Source: CALKYB01 sp964510575 (GTDB lineage: Bacteria > Bdellovibrionota_C > UBA2361 > SZUA-149 > CALKYB01). From it: DNA of 64,000 bases. Below, in pieces: positions 52,499 through 61,056 of this stretch. The notes under the pieces were generated by a model. The model made no database searches. It was given only the letters and a program-made list of their open reading frames with translations, and had not been told where the DNA came from. The stretch is from assembly GCA_964510575.1 (NCBI GenBank), contig CAZECN010000005.1, positions 41,747-105,746 on the forward strand. The letters run 5' to 3'. Position 1 is the stretch's first letter; each line of letters starts with the position of its first letter. A program made the translations under genes and the position numbers.

Positions 52499-53713
52499 TT
52501 ATTCGCCGAGTGGTAGTACAATTACGAATTCACTACCTTTTCCTAGTTCACTATATACTTCTACATTGCCACCATGGAAATTGGCCACATGTTTTACAAT
52601 AGCTAGGCCTAGACCTGTTCCACCCATGTTTCGGCTTCTTGCCTTGTCGACACGGTAGAATCTCTCAAAAAGACGAGCTCTACTTTTTTCTGGAATTCCT
52701 GGTCCTTCGTCCTTAACTGAGATGCTTAGAAACTCGCCTCTACTAAATGCTGAGACTTCGACTTTGGTCTTTTCCCCACTGTATTTAACAGCATTATCAA
52801 TGAGATTAACGATTGCCTGCTCTAAAAGTGACCAGTCTGCTGCGTAACTAAGCTGCTCATCGCAATTCACTGTAATACCAATTTCACTCTCTCCAGCCTT
52901 AAGTTCGCAAAAGCTGATTGCTCTTCCTAAAACAGGTTTAACAAGAGTTTTCTCTTTAAGCATTTCGTCAGCTTGTTCTGTGCCTTCAAGCCGAGCTAGC
53001 ATTAGGAGGTCTTCGATAATTGCAGTTAACCTTCTTGATTGTCGTTCAATAATTCCCAGGAACCTTTTAGCCTCATCTTTGTTTTCCATCGCCCCGTCTT
53101 GCAGGGTTTCCACAAAACCCATAATTGAGGTTACAGGCGTTTTAAGTTCATGAGAAACATTGGCAACAAAGTCTTGCCTGATTTTTTCGAGGCTTTTGAG
53201 TCTTGAAATATCAGTTAAAACGATAATTAGACTTGAGTCAGGAAGAGTGGTTTTGCTAATTTGAAGGTAAGTTTTAGTTCCATTTGCTTTTAATATTTCC
53301 AGCTCCTTACTTTCCTGAGTTTCTTCTAAAGATTTTATAGCTTCAAGTAGAGCCGGGTGTTCCTCCATGGCATGTTCTAAGCTACTATGCTTGGCTCTTT
53401 TTTCAGAAAGCTCCAGTAGCCTCCCAGCTTCCTTGTTGATCTGAGAGACTAGTCCATTTTTATCTACTACCAACAAGCCGTCTTTCATTTCTCCAAGAAT
53501 GGACTCTTGTCGAATGATTTGCCCTTGCAAGTTGTGACCGGCTGAGGATGTGAGTAGTGGTACCGCTGAAAATACAAATATTATTATCGCCGTTCCCACG
53601 ATGAGAGAAATAAGAAAAGAAACACTGCCGGGAGTGATTAAGTAAATGTTCACTAGAGCAATTAAACAAGAGCTCAGGACTGCGCTAGTCAGAATGGAGC
53701 TAAGTTTGCTCAT
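52499..53713 (-). CDS. phoR: Sensor histidine kinase PhoR
   Basis: The roughly 404-residue kinase has two N-terminal membrane helices with almost no periplasmic loop, a PAS domain (about 75-185), the dimerisation box FVANVSHELKTPVTSIMGF with the phosphorylated His, and an ATPase domain with NLIDNAVKYS, DEGPGIP and GGTGLGLAIVKH. This PhoR-like layout goes with its position directly after phoB. ATG 53713 overlaps the phoB stop by 14 bp; TTG 53740 is the alternative. Together they sense phosphate status through the Pst transporter; no pstCAB or phoU gene lies next to them. Confidence 0.88.
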   Translation of the reverse strand: MSKLSSILTSAVLSSCLIALVNIYLITPGSVSFLISLIVGTAIIIFVFSAVPLLTSSAGHNLQGQIIRQESILGEMKDGLLVVDKNGLVSQINKEAGRLLELSEKRAKHSSLEHAMEEHPALLEAIKSLEETQESKELEILKANGTKTYLQISKTTLPDSSLIIVLTDISRLKSLEKIRQDFVANVSHELKTPVTSIMGFVETLQDGAMENKDEAKRFLGIIERQSRRLTAIIEDLLMLARLEGTEQADEMLKEKTLVKPVLGRAISFCELKAGESEIGITVNCDEQLSYAADWSLLEQAIVNLIDNAVKYSGEKTKVEVSAFSRGEFLSISVKDEGPGIPEKSRARLFERFYRVDKARSRNMGGTGLGLAIVKHVANFHGGNVEVYSELGKGSEFVIVLPLGE

Positions 53714-54419
53714 CCTCTTTTTCTTTAAAACGGTAGCCAACGCCTCTTACTGTTTCGATATAATATCCGAATTCTCCCAGTTTTTTTCGAATTCCCACTA
53801 CTTGAACATCGATCGATCTCTCAGTCACTGGATAGTCATCTCCCCTTACGGCATCCACTATTTGGCTGCGAGTGAAAACCCAACCTGGGTGCTTGGCTAA
53901 GTATTGGAGGATTTTAAACTCACTAACTGTTAGTTGAATACTACTACCGTCAACACTGACCTCAAATCTTCCTGGGTGCATTGAAAGCTTGTGAATTTCT
54001 AGCATTCCATCAGTAGTTTCAGCTGGCTCATTTTCTTTTTCTTTTCGTCGAAGGACGGCTTTGGCACGTGCTACTAAAATTTTGGGGCTAAATGGTTTAG
54101 TGACATAGTCATCTGCGCCAATCTCAAGACCTACAACTATGTCAGTTTCTTCACCTTTGGCTGATACTAGGATGATTGGAATGCTTCCAGTTTTGGGATC
54201 TCCCTTAAGCTTCTTGCAGACCTCAATTCCGCTGAGACCAGGTAGCATTATGTCTAAAAGAACCAGAGAAGGCTTCAGCTCTATTGCTGCTTTAAGGCCT
54301 TCTTCCCCTGTTTCATGAGCCACAACTTCAAAGCCCTCTCTCTTGAGGTTATAGCTAATAAGTTCCCGAATATCCTCTTCGTCTTCAACTACTAGGATTT
54401 TCTCATTGGATTTCGCCAT
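53700..54419 (-). CDS. phoB: Response regulator PhoB (OmpR family)
   Basis: The 239-residue protein has a receiver domain with the acidic pocket VVEDEED, phospho-acceptor Asp in LVLLDIMLPG (about 56), SAKGEETD and YVTKPF, and a winged-helix DNA-binding domain with TVSEFKILQYLAKHPGWVFTRSQIVD and RSIDVQVVGIRKKLG. This arrangement, length and the following PAS-kinase match PhoB. An AAAGG precedes ATG 54419. The regulon probably includes pstS at 57.3 kb; I cannot find a clear pho box there by eye. Confidence 0.9.
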   Translation of the reverse strand: MAKSNEKILVVEDEEDIRELISYNLKREGFEVVAHETGEEGLKAAIELKPSLVLLDIMLPGLSGIEVCKKLKGDPKTGSIPIILVSAKGEETDIVVGLEIGADDYVTKPFSPKILVARAKAVLRRKEKENEPAETTDGMLEIHKLSMHPGRFEVSVDGSSIQLTVSEFKILQYLAKHPGWVFTRSQIVDAVRGDDYPVTERSIDVQVVGIRKKLGEFGYYIETVRGVGYRFKEKEDEQT

Positions 54420-54652
54420 TTCAAGCCTTTAGAAAAATGAGTTGAGTTTGCATCCGTCATTGCTTTTACCCGAAAAAGGAAGCTATGGGAAAGAAGCTAG
54501 GCGGGTTTGAGGGTATTTCACAGCTCTCTGACAACTTGCTAATAAAGATTTAACACTGAATTACTTCAGTTTTTATATTGCTGAAAGTATACTTCCCCCA
54601 GTTGGGAATAGAATTCCTTTAGTATTTAGAATGTTGGAATTATCTAAACTGG

Positions 54653-55405
54653 ATGAAGAAATTGAGTTATTCACAAGCTAGAAGTAAGACGTCTTCCGCC
54701 AAAAACCAGGCGAAGAAGCAGGTTCGGAGTTCTTCAAGCTCGAGACCTGTTTATCCTGTAATACGCTTAGAGAGTGGTAACTCTAAGCTTCAAAAGAAGC
54801 CTGAAGAATCTGTGCGACAGTCAGACTTGAATGAGTCACAGAAATCAGCCAAGTCTAACTTGAAGTCCAGAAGCATTACTTCAGCACCTGTCCGAGTCCC
54901 CAGGGATAAACGGTCTTTGTGGCCCCAGTTTCTATATTTCATTCTTTGTATTGTTGCTGTCTTGCTAAGCTTTTTGGTCGCATCATCTAGCGAATTTAGT
55001 TCTTCTTCCCCTTATTTCACTTGGGGCATTTTTTGTTGTTTTCTTTTTGCTGTTTTTGGCTCGATTGCCTTTGCGTTGCGGATTTATATCAAGCTTAACA
55101 ACAGTAAATTTGAAATCAGAAGAAAATGCGTCAGGCATATGGCAGGACGTTATTCATTACAGCAGGATGTCATTGAGATTAACTACCAAGATATTGGCTG
55201 GGTTCGTGTTTCGCAGTCTATTTTGGAACGTTTGATGGATATTGGTACGATAGAAATTGGTGCAGCGCATTCTCATTTACCAGAAATCTCAATTGATGGA
55301 CGAGCTAATCCTCATAAATACGCCAATATGATTCACAGGCGTCTCAATAAAAACAAGAAAACTCTGCAAGTTACTATTCCCGATGGGGCAGATACCGTTC
55401 ACTAA
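54653..55405 (+). CDS. Membrane protein with a PH-like (bPH_2) domain
   Basis: The 250-residue product has a basic Ser/Lys/Gln-rich N-terminal region (about 1-95), two membrane helices (about 100-119 and 125-147) and a C-terminal PH-like domain with INYQDIGWVRVSQSILERLMDIGTIEIG, the pattern of bPH_2/YdbS-type proteins. These domains follow two membrane helices in the same way in that family. Function is unknown. It is transcribed divergently from phoB. Confidence 0.75.
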   Translation: MKKLSYSQARSKTSSAKNQAKKQVRSSSSSRPVYPVIRLESGNSKLQKKPEESVRQSDLNESQKSAKSNLKSRSITSAPVRVPRDKRSLWPQFLYFILCIVAVLLSFLVASSSEFSSSSPYFTWGIFCCFLFAVFGSIAFALRIYIKLNNSKFEIRRKCVRHMAGRYSLQQDVIEINYQDIGWVRVSQSILERLMDIGTIEIGAAHSHLPEISIDGRANPHKYANMIHRRLNKNKKTLQVTIPDGADTVH

Positions 55406-55497
55406 GCTATCTGGCTTGCTAGCCAATTATGATTGGTTGATACTACTTCGGTGGTAGAATGATAGCTTGGCTCTGCTGAGCCTCTTATTTTTCCTAT

Positions 55498-57198
55498 TTG
55501 CATGGTTGGTTTCCGGACTTTGCCAAGGTTAGTGATTTGAATGAACTCGAAAAACGATTGGGGCAGAATCTCCTAGAGCCCGACTTGCTGGTTGTCGGTG
55601 CCGGAATTAATGGTTCCGCGATAGCATTGGATGCGGCTTCACGCGGGCTAAAGGTATGCCTTGTCGACAAGGGTGATTTCGGTTCAGGAAGTTCTGCTGG
55701 CTGTTTTAGAATAGCTCATGGAGGATTGCGTTATCTCCAACACTTCGACCTTCCGCGCTTATTTGAGTCTGTTTTAGAGCAACGCTTACTTAGAAAGAAT
55801 GCTCACGCTTACCTCAAGCCGTTAAGGTTCATGGTCCCTTGTTATGGTAGTGGAAAGAAGGGCAAAAACTATTTAGGTATTGGTCTCTACCTATACGAGC
55901 TATTAACATTTTGGCGGAACATGGGAGTCCGCTCTGATCAAAGATTATCTGGACCCGGCTTTCTGTCAGCTGAAGAGGTGATTGAAGAGTATCCAGGAAT
56001 ACGTAAAGAGGGCCTTTCTGGAGCTGCTTTGTTTTCAGATTCTCAGATAATTAACTGCGATCGAATGACTTTTGCAGTGGTGAAGAGTGCTGAGAAGCTA
56101 GGAGCTGGAGTTTTCAATTATGTTCAGGCAAGCAATCTCGTTGCTGAAGGCACTAGACTGCAGTCAGTGCAGTTGGAGGATGTTTTAACTGGGCAGCAAG
56201 TGACGATAAGGCCACGTTATTTGGTTAATGCTGCCGGGCCTTGGAGCAGAGAATTGGGTCAATCCCAAGCAGGTAAGGATAAAGAAAGAGTTTTTTCCAA
56301 AGGTCTACAGATTACTTTTAGGGGGGGTGCTTCAGAGGGGAAATATTTTAGCGATAAGTATGCGGTAGCCCTTGAGTCTTCTTATGTTGATCCAGCTGCA
56401 AAAGCGGGAAGGGGAGGTCGCAGTTATTTTATAGTGCCTTGGAGAAAAAATATTTTGGCTGGAACAGCTGATATAGAATTTAAGGGCATGGCCGATGACT
56501 TTGATTTCTCTAACAAAGAGGTCGAAAAATTTATCTCCGAACTAGAGGATGTTTCAGGAGCTTCGAATCTAAGGAGTAAGGTTGTCAATAGCTTTGGAGG
56601 TTTAAGAGCTATTGATGAAGAGATTCTCCAGAAAAATGGAGAGGCCGTTGTGGCAAGAAACCATTTCATTTCAAAGGCTGAGCTACCATCAGGAAAGAGC
56701 TTTGATAATGTATGGAATGTTGAAGGTGTAAAATACACAACATTTCGAGCTTTGGCTGAAAAAGTTGTGAACGAAGTCGTTGGGGAAAAAGTTAAATCCC
56801 CCACACGAGCTCTCAGTCTTTATGGTTCTAAAAAATGCAACTTGGATAAAATATGCAGCCAGCTGGAAAGTTATTTTTCACCTGATGTCAGCGCTCGGAT
56901 TGTTAGTGAATATGGATCTGCATCTGAGGGAATAATTGAATTTGCCAAGCTGGACGATGCTCTAGTTGGAAGTTGCCCGCAGCTTACAGTTGCTGAGCTA
57001 CACTATTCTTTTCAAGAAGAGAGGTGCCGCACTTTTGCGGACCTGATTCTCCGGCGCCAAACTATATTTTCAGAATATGGGTCCCAGGATTCAACCTTAG
57101 AAGAAATAGCTGCTTTGGTGTGTAAAAGGCAGGGCTTGGATAAAGATGAGGAAATCAGGAACCTTAAAGCCGAGATTTCTAGGACTAACCCTCTGTAA
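55498..57198 (+). CDS. glpD: FAD-dependent glycerol-3-phosphate dehydrogenase
   Basis: GlpD oxidises glycerol-3-phosphate to dihydroxyacetone phosphate and passes electrons to quinone. The 566-residue product has the FAD motif VVGAGINGSAIALDAASRG (about 32-50), SAGCFRIAHGGLRYL, the YFIVPW and GTADIEF blocks and the C-terminal GlpD domain with CRTFADLILRR. The N-terminal start is uncertain: TTG 55498 is the longest choice and another TTG at 55537 is preceded by AAGG. It is a membrane-associated step between glycerol and lipid metabolism. It precedes pstS in the same direction. Confidence 0.92.
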   Translation: MHGWFPDFAKVSDLNELEKRLGQNLLEPDLLVVGAGINGSAIALDAASRGLKVCLVDKGDFGSGSSAGCFRIAHGGLRYLQHFDLPRLFESVLEQRLLRKNAHAYLKPLRFMVPCYGSGKKGKNYLGIGLYLYELLTFWRNMGVRSDQRLSGPGFLSAEEVIEEYPGIRKEGLSGAALFSDSQIINCDRMTFAVVKSAEKLGAGVFNYVQASNLVAEGTRLQSVQLEDVLTGQQVTIRPRYLVNAAGPWSRELGQSQAGKDKERVFSKGLQITFRGGASEGKYFSDKYAVALESSYVDPAAKAGRGGRSYFIVPWRKNILAGTADIEFKGMADDFDFSNKEVEKFISELEDVSGASNLRSKVVNSFGGLRAIDEEILQKNGEAVVARNHFISKAELPSGKSFDNVWNVEGVKYTTFRALAEKVVNEVVGEKVKSPTRALSLYGSKKCNLDKICSQLESYFSPDVSARIVSEYGSASEGIIEFAKLDDALVGSCPQLTVAELHYSFQEERCRTFADLILRRQTIFSEYGSQDSTLEEIAALVCKRQGLDKDEEIRNLKAEISRTNPL

Positions 57199-57342
57199 AA
57201 ACCAAAGTTTACATTAGTTGAGCCCTTTGAGGAGCTTTCTATAGGTACAGTAGACATTTCCTAGTATTTTGATAGTATCTGGCCCATCAATTTGTGCTTT
57301 GAAACCGCTAGAATTCAGGAAAGATTCTTATTAGGTGCTTCT

Positions 57343-58293
57343 ATGAAAAATATTGCAGCTCTGACCTTCTTATTAACCGTGCTTCCTTGCTGGTCGGTGA
57401 ACGCTGATCCTGCTCCAGACTATGTTCGTGCAAGGTTAAAGCCAGGAACTCTTTCTTCAGTTGGCTCTGACTCTATGAATGATATCATGGAGGACTGGGT
57501 TGAAGCTTATGAAAACCTTCAACCGGCAGTAGAGGTCAATTTAGTGAGTCGTGGATCTGCTCTTGCTCCTGCCGCTTTGATTGATGGTTCTGCAAATGTG
57601 GGGCCAATGGCTAGACCAATGAAAGAAGATGAGTTGGAACTTTTCGTTTCTCGCTTTGGTTTCGAACCTACCCAGATAAAAACAGCAGTGGCCACAGTTG
57701 CTGTATATGTTTCAGAGGATAACCCAGTTAGTGAGCTTAGCTTGAGTGATCTGGACAGTATTTTTTCAAGATCCGTGTCTAGGTCGGATAAAGCTTCGAA
57801 GCTTTGGTCTGAAGTTTCAAAAGATTCAGGTGCTGATGAGATAGTGCCTGTAGCTGTTTTAGAGACTTCTCCAATAAGTCTCTATTTTAGGCAAAAAGTG
57901 ATGCTTCAGGGATATTTCCGCGATGGCATCAATAGAGTATCGGGTTCAGAGTCTATTTTTAAGGCTATTGAAAATGACAAAAGGGTTATTGGTTTTGGCC
58001 CTCTAGTTGAACCGCCAAAGGGCGTTAAGCTAGTTGCGGTAAAAAATTCTCCGACTGAGACCGCAGTGATTCCATCTGCTGATATTGGGGATGAAATGGC
58101 TTATCCTTTGTCTAGGTTCCTAAACTTATATGTGGTTCAGAAGCCAGGAGAGAAACTAGATAGTAAAACAAGTGACTTCTTGGCTTTTATTTTGAGTCGG
58201 CAAGGACAGGAGTTAGTTGAGTCATCTGGTCTTCTCAAACTTTCCCAAGAATTGCTTGAGCAAGAGCTTACCAAGATATCTAAATCTAAGTAG
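57343..58293 (+). CDS. pstS: Phosphate ABC transporter substrate-binding protein, PstS family
   Basis: The 316-residue protein has a signal peptide (about 1-23, ending SVNA), then SSVGSDSMNDIMEDWVEAYE and VNLVSRGSALAPAALIDGSANVGPMARPMK, the phosphate-binding blocks of PstS-like proteins (PBP_like domain). It binds phosphate in the periplasm for PstCAB. ATG 57343 is chosen (AGGTG nearby). The permease and ATPase genes are not adjacent, so this is an orphan subunit. A terminator follows. Confidence 0.85.
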   Translation: MKNIAALTFLLTVLPCWSVNADPAPDYVRARLKPGTLSSVGSDSMNDIMEDWVEAYENLQPAVEVNLVSRGSALAPAALIDGSANVGPMARPMKEDELELFVSRFGFEPTQIKTAVATVAVYVSEDNPVSELSLSDLDSIFSRSVSRSDKASKLWSEVSKDSGADEIVPVAVLETSPISLYFRQKVMLQGYFRDGINRVSGSESIFKAIENDKRVIGFGPLVEPPKGVKLVAVKNSPTETAVIPSADIGDEMAYPLSRFLNLYVVQKPGEKLDSKTSDFLAFILSRQGQELVESSGLLKLSQELLEQELTKISKSK

Positions 58294-58311
58294 TTACAGC
58301 TTGTTTCATAG

Positions 58312-58347
58312 CCGATAAAAAAGGAGCTTACGCTCCTTTCTTATCGG
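58312..58347. terminator. Bidirectional terminator between pstS and the convergent beta-barrel gene
   Basis: CCGATAA plus AAAGGAGC (58312-58327) pairs with GCTCCTTT plus TTATCGG (58332-58347), closing a four-base loop with one A-C mismatch. A or T runs on both sides allow action on either strand. Confidence 0.9.
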
Positions 58348-58365
58348 GTTGTTTGAGGGTTGCTA

Positions 58366-59805
58366 TTAAAACGGCAGTCCCACTAGTCCTTTATTAAGTG
58401 AAAGGAAGAAACGATTTGAGTCGTAGTCTTCGCTTCTAAATAAAAGGCCGTCTAATACCTCTTCTCCTTGACCAGAATCTTGATCAGTGAAACTCCATCC
58501 TGCTGATACACTTAAGCTAGGTGTAATATTATAGCTAGCAGAAAGCGTACTGGATAATCTTTCTAAGCCATCAATATCAACCTGGTCATCGTTTGAGGTT
58601 TCAAAGTGTTGGCCCGCTGCTGTGAAAGATAGCCTGTTGTTAGCAATGTAAGTTAATGTGAGGTTGGTAGTTCTAACCCCGACCTCTGCTCCTTGAGCGT
58701 TCAACCCTACAGACTGGTTAATACCGGCTCCGATAGATAAGCTTTGTGATGGTAAGTAATCAAAACCAGCAGAGAAAGTTAAGTTTGTAGGAGTGTCGTC
58801 CGAACCTGAGGTTCTAGTCACTTCGACACCTTCTACAGTATCAAGATTCACAACTTCAATCCCTTGGCGAGCTTCATCAAAGCTGGTTCTACTCAGTCCA
58901 GCTCCACCATAAATCGAGAACGAGCTACTAAAGGCGTGGGATAGATTAGCATTAGCACTAAAAATTTGTCTGTCAATTTCATCGTTGAAGTTGTCATTAT
59001 CTAAGTTGTCTGACCCAGAAAATTCAATCAACTGAAGGGATGTGCCGATTCTACCTTGAGTCCTCGCAGAGAGCTGTTTGGATATTGCAAGAGTAAATGT
59101 ATGGCTAAGAAAATCTGACCCATCATCGTCGTCTTCTAGGAATTCAGGCAAATTCTCTTCATCTTCGGCAGAGCTCAACGTAGTCTGCCCAAGAGAGTTT
59201 GTTTGTTGTAAACGATACTCAAGCGATGAATTAATAGTCTTGGACAACTCTCTGGATACGCGAGTTGTAAGGCCTGCTATATGACGCGTAGTTTGTCGGG
59301 CAAGTGCTCCCTCCGATACACCAACATCAAAACTGTCGGTTTGAAAAATACTTGATGCTGAAACAAAAAGCCAAGGCGGAAGGACATACTCCTCAGGAGT
59401 TAACTCAACTAAGGAATCTAAAGACCAGCGATCTTGATCGTCCACGCCAGAGAAAAATACTAGGCCGCCTGTAGCATCAAAAGTAAGTCTTAAATATTTT
59501 CCGACAGGGGTGCCACCACTAAGGCCTAGGGAGAGGTTTGTGATAAATGCATCATCAGCTTCGCCATTTTGTCTTTCGGGTAGTTCAAACAGCTCTTGCT
59601 GTTCTGGAGGCAGAAGCTCAATTTCTTCTCTCGCCTCAGCAGTGAATGCTCCCGAGTCGTCCTCTAAAAATACGTTATCATCGTAAATTTCCTGAACACC
59701 GACAGAAACGGCTATTTGGGCCCCTGCAACGGAACTGAAACAAAGCAAAAAAGCAGATAGCTTGCCTGCCCCGTCTAAAAATTTATCCAAGCTTAACCTC
59801 ATCAA
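58366..59805 (-). CDS. Outer-membrane beta-barrel protein
   Basis: The 479-residue product has a signal peptide (about 1-29, ending VAGA) and then alternating short amphipathic strands with frequent aromatic ends (LRLTFDATGGLVFF, YNITPSLSVSAGWSF), as in outer-membrane porin-like barrels. It ends in Phe (GLVGLPF), the usual C-terminal signal for BAM-mediated insertion. Acidic loops (DDDDGS, DNDNFNDE) are prominent. The family is not recognised; the strand pattern recalls putative beta-barrel porin-2-type proteins. GGGGGTG precedes ATG 59805. Confidence 0.72.
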   Translation of the reverse strand: MMRLSLDKFLDGAGKLSAFLLCFSSVAGAQIAVSVGVQEIYDDNVFLEDDSGAFTAEAREEIELLPPEQQELFELPERQNGEADDAFITNLSLGLSGGTPVGKYLRLTFDATGGLVFFSGVDDQDRWSLDSLVELTPEEYVLPPWLFVSASSIFQTDSFDVGVSEGALARQTTRHIAGLTTRVSRELSKTINSSLEYRLQQTNSLGQTTLSSAEDEENLPEFLEDDDDGSDFLSHTFTLAISKQLSARTQGRIGTSLQLIEFSGSDNLDNDNFNDEIDRQIFSANANLSHAFSSSFSIYGGAGLSRTSFDEARQGIEVVNLDTVEGVEVTRTSGSDDTPTNLTFSAGFDYLPSQSLSIGAGINQSVGLNAQGAEVGVRTTNLTLTYIANNRLSFTAAGQHFETSNDDQVDIDGLERLSSTLSASYNITPSLSVSAGWSFTDQDSGQGEEVLDGLLFRSEDYDSNRFFLSLNKGLVGLPF

Positions 59806-59997
59806 TACACCCCCGGAATTAGTTCAGTGATTTCAACGTAGTGAGTTTCGGACAATAATAGTGGAAAACACAGGTTCAGAAACCTTTTTTTTTTGCCGAT
59901 ATACCTAATGTGCCCCCCTTAAGGGGATATCCAAATAAAAGCGACTGAATTGCTAGGATTTGAACCCTGGAATGCCAGAACCCTAACTTTTTGAGAA

Positions 59998-60456
59998 ATG
60001 ACAGATAACGCCAATACCTTTAATAGATTAGCTGCGGTTCGGGGGGATAACCCTGGCCCTGCCCCTAGGTCTTTTACTGAAAATGAGAAAAGATTGGCTT
60101 TAAGAACTGCCTTTATAGCGAGGTTTATTGTCCTTCGAGAGGGCCGCAGATCTAAGGCTCATCGCATAATTGAAGAAATGGCTTGGACTCAAGATGCCAC
60201 GGCTGTTGAAGTATCCAATATGTTCAGACAAGCTTTTGTAGCTAATGGAGACAAATTAAGGCCTGTTGAGAAGGATATTGAGAAAGCCCTTAAACATGCT
60301 AGGCGTTCAGCTGAGTATTTTACAGACCAATACATTGGAAGAGCGAGCACTAACTTTCGAGATGCTTTAAATGATTATCACCGGAGTAATGCCCTTTTAT
60401 TCTCTGATGAAGATCAGGATCGACCTCGTGAGGGTGGCTGGGAGCTAGAAGCGTAG
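59998..60456 (+). CDS. Hypothetical protein, 152 residues
   Basis: No family is recognised. The product is soluble and helical, rich in Arg and acidic residues, with an RTAFIARFIVLREGRRSKAHRIIEEMAWTQDA-like core and another helix EKDIEKALKHARRSAEYF. There is no signal peptide or membrane segment. The start codon ATG 59998 lacks a clear ribosome binding site. A second unknown gene follows after 98 bp in the same direction. Confidence 0.5.
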   Translation: MTDNANTFNRLAAVRGDNPGPAPRSFTENEKRLALRTAFIARFIVLREGRRSKAHRIIEEMAWTQDATAVEVSNMFRQAFVANGDKLRPVEKDIEKALKHARRSAEYFTDQYIGRASTNFRDALNDYHRSNALLFSDEDQDRPREGGWELEA

Positions 60457-60554
60457 GTTCAAGCCTACGATGCTTCGCTTGACGTTATTTGACGTGAAAT
60501 CAGTAACTTACTTTCAGAAGTATCCATTTTCTTATATCTACCCATAACCCTTGT

Positions 60555-60911
60555 ATGAGCAGCAAAGAAGAGTCTAATTCTGAAGATCAGTCAATTTCTC
60601 GGGGTGTTTTAAAACCTGCGGTATCGACTTTCGCGCAAGTCGCAGCTGGAGATGTTCCTGGTGATCCCACTGGTGAAAACCTAAATAAAGGAAATATTAA
60701 GCAAATTGCTATGATATGTTCTGGATTTGTTGTCTGTTGGGTAATTGTTTCTGGTGTAATGGAAGTTTACGATGAGGCTGTATTGCAAATGGGCTCCTAT
60801 AGCTCTCAAGAAGACTACGAACCCCTACCTGAAATCGAGTATCGTCAGGAAACTTTGTTTGAAAGTATATTCTGTAGTGGAGCGAAAAGGTCCACATTCT
60901 GCGGCTCCTAA
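60555..60911 (+). CDS. Hypothetical single-span membrane protein, 118 residues
   Basis: The protein has one hydrophobic helix (about residues 51-69, IAMICSGFVVCWVIVSGVM) flanked by a polar N terminus (possibly cytoplasmic) and an acidic C-terminal region ending with a Cys-containing tail. No family is recognised. It stands before ahcY and may or may not be in the same transcript (145-bp gap). Confidence 0.45.
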   Translation: MSSKEESNSEDQSISRGVLKPAVSTFAQVAAGDVPGDPTGENLNKGNIKQIAMICSGFVVCWVIVSGVMEVYDEAVLQMGSYSSQEDYEPLPEIEYRQETLFESIFCSGAKRSTFCGS

Positions 60912-61056
60912 ATCTCTTTTCCGATCATTTTTCTCAACATGCTAGAGTGGGTTTATCCACTTATGGGCGTTCCTTTGTAACTCGGTTCGTGTTACTCCTC
61001 TACTGATTTTAATTGATAAGTTTTGTTCAAATTATAAACCGTTAGAGATATATCTT

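Noticed and set aside
54555..54574. Hairpin ACTGAA-TTAC-TTCAGT with T-run between phoB and the PH-like gene
   Set aside because: Only a 6-bp stem and no upstream gene on that strand; it may be an operator but cannot be supported as a terminator.
57199..57342. Pho box in front of pstS
   Set aside because: No pair of CTGTCAT-like repeats could be found with the right spacing by eye.
60912..61056. Possible SAH riboswitch upstream of ahcY
   Set aside because: No pseudoknot elements or conserved core of the SAH aptamer can be found; only a 5-bp GTAAC/GTTAC hairpin is visible.
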